Part shown: positions 1-5,936 of the stretch, piece after piece
Layout: each line of letters starts with the position of its first letter
How positions within the stretch are numbered: the stretch's first letter is position 1
Assembly (NCBI GenBank): GCA_007131895.1
Contig: SLPR01000533.1
Coordinates: 1-8,853 of the forward strand
Direction: 5' to 3'
Length of the DNA stretch: 8,853 nucleotides
Source: Bacteroidales bacterium
GTDB lineage: Bacteria; Bacteroidota; Bacteroidia; Bacteroidales; UBA7960
Notes under the pieces: generated by a model
Told to the model about the DNA's origin: nothing
Seen by the model: the letters and a program-made list of their open reading frames with translations, nothing else
Database searches by the model: none
Made by a program: the position numbers and the translations under genes

Positions 1-467
1 AAATAAAACAGTATTTATACTGATTTTTAACAAAGCTCTGCAAATATTATTTTTATGACTGGTTTTTTACTTTCTATAACCAACACCTCGTATTCCTCTA
101 CCAACCGCCATACAAGCATTTCAACTCGTTTGTAATATGTAAAAAAAAACGCAACTACATAGCTCTTTTTTAACATTTGTTTGTCATTTTTTTCTTATTT
201 TAGCTCGCAGGAACCGTCTGATTAGCGAATTTTGCGGTTCTTTTTAATTTCACAATAACGATTACAACAAAAATAATTCAATATAAGAAGACCTGGGAAT
301 TGTACTTATCGATAAATGGATTTTATCAAATTAGCGGTTTCGGAATAAATATCTTGCTCACTGATATCTTTTTTTACAGGCAGAAAATCCGATTAGAAAA
401 TAACCATAGAAAAACCAATGGCCATAAGCCTGACCAGAATTACTCACACTGAAAACATATAGCAACC
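1..467. other. AT-rich stretch with no credible gene
   Basis: This stretch contains many homopolymeric A and T runs and no reading frame of useful length on either strand. No tRNA, rRNA or mobile-element signature was recognised. The only clear structure is the terminator-like hairpin at 211-245, plus a small AT-rich inverted repeat (311-316 against 322-327). The promoter of the downstream decarboxylase presumably lies here. I searched by eye for the Bacteroidota -7 motif TAnnTTTG with an upstream TTTG at the usual spacing and found no convincing match. Confidence 0.6.
211..245 (+). terminator. Possible rho-independent terminator
   Basis: GAACCGT (211-217) pairs with GCGGTTC (234-240), with one G-U pair. 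Inside it ATT (221-223) can pair with AAT (228-230) around a 4-nt AGCG loop. Five T residues follow directly (241-245). This is the expected form of an intrinsic terminator read on the plus strand. The gene it would serve would have to end left of the window, more than 200 bp away, so it may instead mark the 3' end of a small transcript or be chance in AT-rich DNA. Confidence 0.4.
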
Positions 468-2183
468 ATGAAAAATCCTCCTGTTGAAGCCCTTGTAAAA
501 AGCAAAACAGCTCTTTTGGAAACCTGGAGTGCCAATATCAATATTCGCGATTATTTCATTCAATATGGTTCGCCGGCATACATTGTTTCCCAGAAGCAAC
601 TTGAACACAACGTAAACGAATTTTCACGTTTTACCAGGAACAATAGCAACATCATGTTTCCGGTAAAAACCAATCCATCACTTGTAGTGCTGGAGGTTCT
701 GGCCAGGCTGGGTGTGGGAGCGGATTGCGCCAACCGGCAGGAGATTGATTTGGCTTTGTTTGCAGGAATTCCTTACGAACGGATTTCATACAATTGCCCT
801 GTACAGGATGTTTGTTTATCAACCAATCTCCTTAAAAATGGTGCGATAGTAGTAATGGATGATCCGGATGCGATCATTAAGGTTGAGCAAAGACTCAAAG
901 GTCGTTCCTTCCCCGGACAATTGTGGCTGCGGGTAAACCCGGGTATCGATATCAGATACGAAAACGTCAATGAAAATCAGGAACTCATGTCACATGCTGC
1001 TTCCTCATCCAAGTTCGGAATTCCGGCTGAAGAGCTTATTCCTTTTGTCAAAGAATTGAATATGCCCATTTCTGGCCTTCACGTGCACGTAGGGACTCAG
1101 ATGGACAACATTAACAGCTTTGTTAATTCCATCAACGATATGCACCATCTGGCAGAGGGACTCATACAGCTGGGTCATGACATAAGACATCTGGATGTGG
1201 GAGGCGGACTAGGGATCCCTTTTCAGGAGGGAGATAAATTTCCATCGCTTTCGCTCTGGGTGGAAGAAATGATTGCCTTAAAGAAGAAGGGGTTTCAATA
1301 TTATGTAGAGCCCGGCCATGCATTGGTGGGCAACGCAGTGGGTTTACTGACCAAGGTAGAAACCATCAAAAAATCCCGTAACAAAAGATGGCTGCTCACA
1401 GATGTGGGCACCGATCAGCTGGCCAAAGTAACGCTGCTTCGCTGGCCACACCGCATTTTGGGTCCTGACGGAGAAAACCTTTCAACAAAAGGGAATGATG
1501 CCATTGCCGGCCCCCTGTGCTTTGCCGGTGATATCTTACTTGACAATATTGATGCAGGAGAAATAAAACCCGGCGAACCTCTGCTCATTACCCATGCCGG
1601 GGCCTATACTTATTCGCTTTCCAATAGGTTTAACGGCAGGCAGGCACCCGCCTGGATTCTCATCGATGAAAAAGGTCACCAGAAAAAAATAAACAATGAG
1701 GGGCGTTATGACAATCCTCATCTCACCAATTATTTCTGGGATATGCGCAATGAAGTAGTTGCTAAAGAAACACTGAGTCCGGAAAAAATCAATGACCTGA
1801 GCTCTATCTATTTGACCCAGTGGGCAAAGGAAGACAGCTTTGAATACCTGCAAATGGCCCAAACCGGCGAACGAAGCTATGAGGTGGATGTAATGACCCA
1901 TTCCAGGGTCGGTTTTATTTCCATGCCTTTTGCCATCAGGATTTTTGGTGATGCGGTAATTGTTGCAGCCCTGCACCAGATGAAAGCAGAAAAAAAGGAG
2001 GCTCCTATTTGGGGAAGGAAACTTAACATGGACTGTTTTTGCCAGGTGAAAACCGGCGTTCCTGTTCGTATCAGGATTTCCTTCAGCAACCCAATGAAGG
2101 AACTAAACGGCAACAACGCTATTATTGCCCGGTTTGAAACAGAATGCTGGAATTGCTCAGGAAATCTGGTGCTTAAGTTTTAG
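468..2183 (+). CDS. PLP-dependent fold-type III decarboxylase, diaminopimelate/ornithine decarboxylase group, with C-terminal extension
   Basis: This is a 571-residue cytoplasmic enzyme with no signal peptide. The N-terminal alanine-racemase-like barrel shows the PLP lysine K67 in FPVKTNP, the H-V-H-V-G-T segment at 205-210, the phosphate-binding GGGLG loop at 245-249 and E-P-G at 281-283. The C-terminal beta domain shows G-P-L-C-F-A-G-D at 348-355 (C351, D355) and G-A-Y at 378-380, followed by an S-N-R-F-N-G-R segment like that of LysA. The expected reaction is decarboxylation of an amino acid such as meso-diaminopimelate, giving lysine. However, LysA normally reads C-E-S-G-D where this protein has C-F-A-G-D, so the substrate may differ. 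LysA enzymes are usually about 400-430 residues; here about 140 further residues (roughly 430-571) form a separate C-terminal segment I cannot assign. The ATG at 468 places the barrel at a normal distance from the N-terminus. No Shine-Dalgarno sequence is visible. The next gene starts 128 bp downstream and is functionally unrelated. Confidence 0.85.
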   Translation: MKNPPVEALVKSKTALLETWSANINIRDYFIQYGSPAYIVSQKQLEHNVNEFSRFTRNNSNIMFPVKTNPSLVVLEVLARLGVGADCANRQEIDLALFAGIPYERISYNCPVQDVCLSTNLLKNGAIVVMDDPDAIIKVEQRLKGRSFPGQLWLRVNPGIDIRYENVNENQELMSHAASSSKFGIPAEELIPFVKELNMPISGLHVHVGTQMDNINSFVNSINDMHHLAEGLIQLGHDIRHLDVGGGLGIPFQEGDKFPSLSLWVEEMIALKKKGFQYYVEPGHALVGNAVGLLTKVETIKKSRNKRWLLTDVGTDQLAKVTLLRWPHRILGPDGENLSTKGNDAIAGPLCFAGDILLDNIDAGEIKPGEPLLITHAGAYTYSLSNRFNGRQAPAWILIDEKGHQKKINNEGRYDNPHLTNYFWDMRNEVVAKETLSPEKINDLSSIYLTQWAKEDSFEYLQMAQTGERSYEVDVMTHSRVGFISMPFAIRIFGDAVIVAALHQMKAEKKEAPIWGRKLNMDCFCQVKTGVPVRIRISFSNPMKELNGNNAIIARFETECWNCSGNLVLKF

Positions 2184-2215
2184 GATTCCCTCATTGGCAT
2201 CCAACAGCAGGAATC
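2184..2215 (+). other. Stem-loop directly after the decarboxylase stop codon
   Basis: GATTCC (2184-2189) pairs with GGAATC (2210-2215). TTGG (2194-2197) pairs with CCAA (2201-2204) inside the loop. It begins at the base after the stop codon. No T-tract follows, so it is not a standard intrinsic terminator. It could protect the 3' end of the message or be chance. Confidence 0.3.
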
Positions 2216-2236
2216 GGTAAAAAATCTGAAAAACTT

Positions 2237-2248
2237 GGGTTTAAACCC
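2237..2248. promoter_or_regulatory. Perfect 12-bp palindrome, candidate operator
   Basis: GGGTTTAAACCC is fully self-complementary and lies 63 bp upstream of the first M14-family start codon. A perfect palindrome of this length in a promoter-sized gap fits a binding site for a dimeric regulator. No regulator gene is present in the window, and no second copy was noticed upstream of the other genes, so the role is inferred. Confidence 0.3.
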
Positions 2249-2264
2249 TCCTAACCCGAAATAA

Positions 2265-2308
2265 GTTGTTATTTTTAGCCCCACCTAAAAAGCTAAACCA
2301 ATAACAAC
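2265..2308 (+). promoter_or_regulatory. Long inverted repeat abutting the start of the pseudopeptidase gene
   Basis: The left arm 2265-2279 (GTTGTTATTTTTAGC) pairs base for base with the right arm, made of 2292-2297 and 2300-2308, with only CC (2298-2299) bulged. That gives 15 base pairs around a 12-nt loop. The right arm ends three bases before the ATG at 2312. If transcribed, it would fold over the ribosome-loading region. A competing 7-bp hairpin exists within it (TTTTTAG 2272-2278 with CTAAAAA 2285-2291). The segment at 2270-2277 also resembles a weak Bacteroidota -7 element, so the left arm may be promoter DNA rather than RNA. In that case the symmetry would act as an operator or be coincidental. 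Confidence 0.4.
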
Positions 2309-2311
2309 AAC

Positions 2312-3985
2312 ATGAACTTTCTAAAAACCAACCTGTTACTCGTCAGCCTGTGTTTTCTGCACGGGCTGATGTCCTTCAGTGTAGCTGCAGGTCAACAATC
2401 GAACGATCAGAATTCTGTAAGGTCTGATTATTCAGACCACAACCAGATGGGACAAAGACTAAGGGAACTAACCCAAACGTATCCCACAATGACAAATCTC
2501 CAGTCACTGGCCAGCACCAAAGGAGACAAAGATATCTGGCTTCTCACCATCGGAACGGGAGAAGTTACCGAAAAACCTGCCATTGCCATTGTGGGCGGCA
2601 TATCAGGCGACCACCTGCTGGGCAGTGAACTGGCTCTGCAGATGGCAGAGCGATTGCTGGCTAATTCAGACCAGCCATCCATTAAAAACCTGATGGATTC
2701 CATGAGTTTTTACATTTTTCCCGATATGTCGCCTGATGCCAGGGCCCAGTATTTTGCCCCGTTGCAATACGAGCGCCTGGGTAATGCCAATCCTACTGAT
2801 CTGGATCGCGACGGAAGAATCGGAGAAGACCCTTACAATGATCTCAACAACGACGGGATGATTACCATGATGCGCATCAAAGATCCTACCGGTCAATGGA
2901 TGAAACACCCCGAAGATGAGCGTGTGATGGTAAAAGCCCGACCCGAAAAAGGGGAAAGAGGCGAATACCTCCTGTTCAGTGAAGGCATTGACGAGGACAA
3001 AGACGGACAATTCAACGAAGATGGCGAAGAAGGGGTGATTTTCAACCGCAACTTTACTTTTAAATATCCTCATTTTACCCGGGGAGCCGGCGAACATGCG
3101 GTATCAGAAATTGAGACAAGAGCTATTGCCGATTTTCTGTATGAAGCGAAAAATGTTTTTGCCGTCATCAGTTTCGGAGAAGCCAACAATCTTACAGACC
3201 CTGTCAGCTTCAATCAGGGTGAAGCCAATGCCCGTATACAGACCGGCTGGCAAAAAAGCGATGTGCAAATCAATGAGCATGTCAGCCGGATTTATAAGCA
3301 ACATTTAGGAGATGAAGCGCCCAAAGCCTCGAAGGGTAGTGACGGAGACTTTTTCCAGTGGGCCTATTACCATTACGGAAGGTTCAGTTTTTCAACAACG
3401 GGATGGACAGTCCCTTCGGGAGAAAAAGCCGGTTCTGATGAGATCAAAAGCGATGAGCTGAACTTTTTGCGCTGGGCAGAAGATAAGGGACTCGAAAATA
3501 TTTTTGTTCCCTGGGAAACCATCGGCGAACATCCTGACTTTCCGGGCCGCACAGTAGAAGTGGGAGGCATTGTACCATTTGCCATGAAAAACCCACCCTA
3601 CAGCATGGCAGATACCATTGCAGAGAAACATTTCGCATTTGTTGCTGAAGTGGCAGCACTTCGCCCCATCATAGACATCATCAATATTGAGACTGAAAGA
3701 GTGGGAAGAAATCTGCATCGTATCACAGCCGACATCATTAACAAAGGAACTTTTCCCTCAGCATCACAAACAGGAGAGAAGGTGCGGTGGGTGCAAAAGT
3801 CTGTTTTGCGTCTGGAGACAAAGGAAGGCCAGTCGATCCTCAGCGGAAAACCTGTTGAGGTGCTTGGCGCCATAGAAGGGCGCAGCTCATTGCAGCGAAG
3901 CTGGCTTATCAGGGGCAGCGGCTCCGTTGTTATCCGTGCAGGTGCCGAAGCATCGGGCATCAGGGAAGTAACAATCGACCTTTAA
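2312..3985 (+). CDS. Secreted M14-family pseudopeptidase (catalytic and zinc residues lost)
   Basis: This 557-residue protein has an N-terminal signal peptide (hydrophobic core roughly 7-25, no lipobox cysteine), so it is probably periplasmic or exported. It is a divergent homologue of the two proteins encoded downstream, sharing the carboxypeptidase A-type domain (about 45-450) and the C-terminal beta-rich domain (about 455-557). Aligned on shared anchors (K-P-A before the metal motif, 13-residue spacing from W350), it has S98 and H101 where the relatives have the zinc ligands His and Glu. It also has G289 for the third zinc His, K341 for the catalytic Tyr and T363 for the catalytic Glu. The NPDG motif has become SPDA (140-143). 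It keeps the Asn-Arg pair that binds a peptide C-terminus (N245, R246) and three Asp-rich loops: D163-x-D165-x-D167-G, D177-x-N179-x-D181-G and D227-x-D229-x-D231-G. The frame is intact with no stops, so this is a maintained protein rather than a decayed gene. It may bind peptides, regulate its neighbours or have gained another role. A 62-bp gap separates it from the next gene, which is compatible with co-transcription. Confidence 0.85.
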   Translation: MNFLKTNLLLVSLCFLHGLMSFSVAAGQQSNDQNSVRSDYSDHNQMGQRLRELTQTYPTMTNLQSLASTKGDKDIWLLTIGTGEVTEKPAIAIVGGISGDHLLGSELALQMAERLLANSDQPSIKNLMDSMSFYIFPDMSPDARAQYFAPLQYERLGNANPTDLDRDGRIGEDPYNDLNNDGMITMMRIKDPTGQWMKHPEDERVMVKARPEKGERGEYLLFSEGIDEDKDGQFNEDGEEGVIFNRNFTFKYPHFTRGAGEHAVSEIETRAIADFLYEAKNVFAVISFGEANNLTDPVSFNQGEANARIQTGWQKSDVQINEHVSRIYKQHLGDEAPKASKGSDGDFFQWAYYHYGRFSFSTTGWTVPSGEKAGSDEIKSDELNFLRWAEDKGLENIFVPWETIGEHPDFPGRTVEVGGIVPFAMKNPPYSMADTIAEKHFAFVAEVAALRPIIDIINIETERVGRNLHRITADIINKGTFPSASQTGEKVRWVQKSVLRLETKEGQSILSGKPVEVLGAIEGRSSLQRSWLIRGSGSVVIRAGAEASGIREVTIDL

Positions 3986-4043
3986 AACCGGCCGGCTACA
4001 CTACCAATAAGTTTCCCATTTACGCTATCTGATTAAAACCGGC
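3982..4043 (+). repeat. 11-bp direct repeat bracketing the gap between the first two M14 genes
   Basis: TTAAAACCGGC occurs at 3982-3992, overlapping the stop codon of the first M14 gene, and again at 4033-4043, just before the ATG at 4048. The first copy continues into a CCGGCCGG palindrome (3988-3995). The pair may be a footprint of the duplication that built the gene array, or chance. No promoter or ribosome-binding site was recognised in the gap. Confidence 0.35.
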
Positions 4044-4047
4044 AAAC

Positions 4048-5799
4048 ATGAACAAATTTCTATTTCTTATACCCTTTATAGCCATCATGGCATCGGCAAC
4101 AGCCCAACAGCAGGATGGCCGTGCCATAGAAAATTTCTTCAAAGCATCAGGAACACCCGTCAATCCCAAAGTGCAGGTCAGCTGGAATCGCTACTATACC
4201 AACGACGGGCTTTATGATATCTACCAACAGCTGGTGGCAGCCTATCCGGAGCTTATCAACCTGCAGTCAATAGGGAAAAGCTACGAAGGCAAAGATCTGT
4301 GGCTCCTTACTGTTTCCAACCTGCAAAACAAACCGCACACGGAAAAGCCTGCTTTCTGGATAGACGGAAACATACACGCCAACGAAATCCAGACGGCCGA
4401 AGTATCCCTCTATACGGCGTGGTACCTGGTAGAAAACTACGGGCAAAACAAATTTATTACGGACTTGCTGGATGAGAAAGTTTTTTACATCATGCCGGTA
4501 ATGAATCCCGATGGACGTGATCATTATATGAATGAGCCCAATACCTTCAGCACTCCGCGAAGCGGCACCATGACCCTGGATGACGATGGAGATGGCATTG
4601 CCGGTGAAGATGGTTTTGACGATCTCAACGAAGATGGTCATATAACCCAGATGCGTCGTCGCACCCCCTATGGACAATGGCGCACTGACCCCAATGATCC
4701 CCGGCGCATGGTGCAGGCCCGCCCCGGTGAGTTTGGTGAATGGGAGCTGCTGGGCTGGGAGGGCATTGACCGTGACGGAGATGGCCGGCTCAATGAAGAT
4801 CCTGAAGCGGGAAGTTATGACCACAACCGGGACTGGGGCTGGAACTGGCAGCCCGATTATGTGCAGAGGGGCGCCTACCTCTACCCTTTCTCTCTTCCTG
4901 AAACAAGAGCGGTACGCGATTTTGCCCTCAAACACCCCAATATTGCAGGGGTCATCACGCACCACAATACCGGCGGAATGCTCCTCAGGGGACCCGGTGC
5001 TGCTGAAGATACAAAATACTACCTGCGGGAAGACACCAGGGTGTATGATGCGCTGGGTGAAGTGGGAGAGAGAATCATTCCCGGCTACGATTACCTGGAA
5101 TTGCACAAAGACCTGTACACGGTTTATGGTGGACAAATCGACTGGTTCCATATGAAAAGAGGCGCATTTACTTTCACTTCCGAAATGTTTTCCAGATACT
5201 TCCTTTTCAATGAAAAACCCGAAGGATGGTCCTGGGGCTTTGGCGAGGAGTTTTTTGAATTTGACAAATACCTTTTATTCGAAGATGCGTTTGTCCCCTG
5301 GGAAGATTATGATCACCCGCAGTTTGGGAAAATTCAGATTGGGGGATTTAAAAAGAATTTCATCAGGATCAACCCCGGATTTCTATTGGAGCAGGAGTTG
5401 CACCGCCTGACGGCATTCAGCCTTTTTTACGCCCATCACACCCCTCAACTTAAAATTGCAGAACTCAGCGCAAGAGACATTGGTGATGGACTGCAAGAGG
5501 TTATTGCAGTGGTTGCCAATACCCGACTCATTCCCACCCATGCAGGTATCGATTTGAAATTCAACATCGAACGCCCCAACTACATCCATCTTGAAGGGGG
5601 TAATGTGCTGGCCGGAATGCGGGTCATCAACCGCGACCTGAACGTAGTGGAAGAACAAAAGCTCAATCCTTCGGTGATAGAAGTGGACAATATTCCCGGC
5701 ATGAGTACTGTCACTGTAAAATGGATTGTGCAAGGCAGCGGCAATATTTCTGTTAAGGTAGATAGCGCAAAAGGGGGTGTGGTTAGAAAGGATTTGTAA
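4048..5799 (+). CDS. Secreted M14-family zinc carboxypeptidase, predicted hydrophobic C-terminal preference
   Basis: This 583-residue protein has a signal peptide (core about 4-18, likely cleavage near A-T-A/Q at 19-20), no lipobox and no recognisable type IX sorting domain, so periplasmic or secreted action is likely. The M14 site is complete: zinc ligands H110 and E113 (H-A-N-E) and H306 (H-N-T-G-G), substrate-carboxylate pair N260-R261, catalytic Tyr Y357 and catalytic Glu E379. The spacing Y357-W366-E379 matches Y248-W257-E270 of bovine carboxypeptidase A exactly. The residue equivalent to position 255 there is I364, as in the A-type enzymes that remove hydrophobic C-terminal residues. 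Between NPDG (153-156) and N260-R261 lies an insert of about 75 residues with three Asp-rich loops starting at D178, D192 and D241 that could bind calcium. A beta-rich domain (about 465-583) closes the protein. It lies 62 bp after the pseudopeptidase gene and 137 bp before its paralogue. The exact substrate is unknown. Confidence 0.9.
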   Translation: MNKFLFLIPFIAIMASATAQQQDGRAIENFFKASGTPVNPKVQVSWNRYYTNDGLYDIYQQLVAAYPELINLQSIGKSYEGKDLWLLTVSNLQNKPHTEKPAFWIDGNIHANEIQTAEVSLYTAWYLVENYGQNKFITDLLDEKVFYIMPVMNPDGRDHYMNEPNTFSTPRSGTMTLDDDGDGIAGEDGFDDLNEDGHITQMRRRTPYGQWRTDPNDPRRMVQARPGEFGEWELLGWEGIDRDGDGRLNEDPEAGSYDHNRDWGWNWQPDYVQRGAYLYPFSLPETRAVRDFALKHPNIAGVITHHNTGGMLLRGPGAAEDTKYYLREDTRVYDALGEVGERIIPGYDYLELHKDLYTVYGGQIDWFHMKRGAFTFTSEMFSRYFLFNEKPEGWSWGFGEEFFEFDKYLLFEDAFVPWEDYDHPQFGKIQIGGFKKNFIRINPGFLLEQELHRLTAFSLFYAHHTPQLKIAELSARDIGDGLQEVIAVVANTRLIPTHAGIDLKFNIERPNYIHLEGGNVLAGMRVINRDLNVVEEQKLNPSVIEVDNIPGMSTVTVKWIVQGSGNISVKVDSAKGGVVRKDL

Positions 5800-5801
5800 A
5801 A

Positions 5802-5927
5802 GTCGGGCTGCGGCTTCAGTTTGCTACCAAAGTAAAAACGAACTGAATTATTATGGCAGGAACTGAGGTCCTGCCCAATTGGTGCACATGTCCGGTTGCG
5901 GTTTCAGCCCGCTCCCGGACTAAAAAG
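5802..5927 (+). repeat. Two diverged direct repeats in the gap between the paralogous carboxypeptidase genes
   Basis: Segment 5802-5839 aligns without gaps to 5890-5927, offset by 88 bp, with 27 of 38 bases identical. Read in the phase TCN-GGN-TGC-GGN-TTC-AGN, both copies translate to nearly the same peptide, SGCGFSLLPK and SGCGFSPLPD, each ending at TAA. Seven of the ten differences within this phase fall at third codon positions. The first copy is in frame with the preceding carboxypeptidase gene, directly after its stop codon. The second is preceded by an ATG at 5888. This could be a relic of a duplicated coding end, a micro-ORF, or a non-coding interspersed repeat. Confidence 0.5.
5856..5920 (+). 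other. Pair of hairpins in the leader of the third M14 gene
   Basis: GCAGGA (5856-5861) pairs with TCCTGC (5869-5874) around a 7-nt loop. Then GTCCGG (5890-5895) pairs with CCGGAC (5915-5920), and inside it GCGG (5898-5901) pairs with CCGC (5909-5912) around a 7-nt loop, leaving a 2x2 internal loop. The second hairpin is G+C-rich, is followed by TAAAAA rather than a T-tract, and lies 16 bp before the start codon at 5937. It could be a REP-like interspersed element, an RNA processing or stability element that sets the relative expression of the two paralogues, or a leader structure. The first repeat copy (5802-5839) pairs poorly, so the fold is not shared. Confidence 0.4.
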
Positions 5928-5936
5928 CAAAACATT

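Noticed and set aside
2262..2277. TAAGTTG or TATTTTTA as a -7 promoter element for the M14 array
   Set aside because: Neither matches TAnnTTTG fully, and there is no TTTG at the expected upstream spacing. It is noted only as a caveat for the inverted repeat.
2428..3960. Several 60-145 codon frames on the minus strand inside the pseudopeptidase gene
   Set aside because: They overlap a long, homologous, signal-peptide-bearing sense gene and show no recognisable domain.
4267..5151. 294-codon open frame on the minus strand inside the second M14 gene
   Set aside because: It is aligned codon on codon with the sense gene, and a similar antisense frame exists in the paralogue because the sense genes are homologous. 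It stays open because the sense strand avoids TTA, CTA and TCA codons. The translation resembles no known family and lacks domain-like composition.
5853..5936. Upstream ATG extending the third M14 protein by 28 residues
   Set aside because: It would put a Cys- and Arg-containing polar segment ahead of an otherwise normal signal peptide. The paralogue starts at the position matching the internal ATG at 5937, and the extension runs through the hairpin/repeat region.
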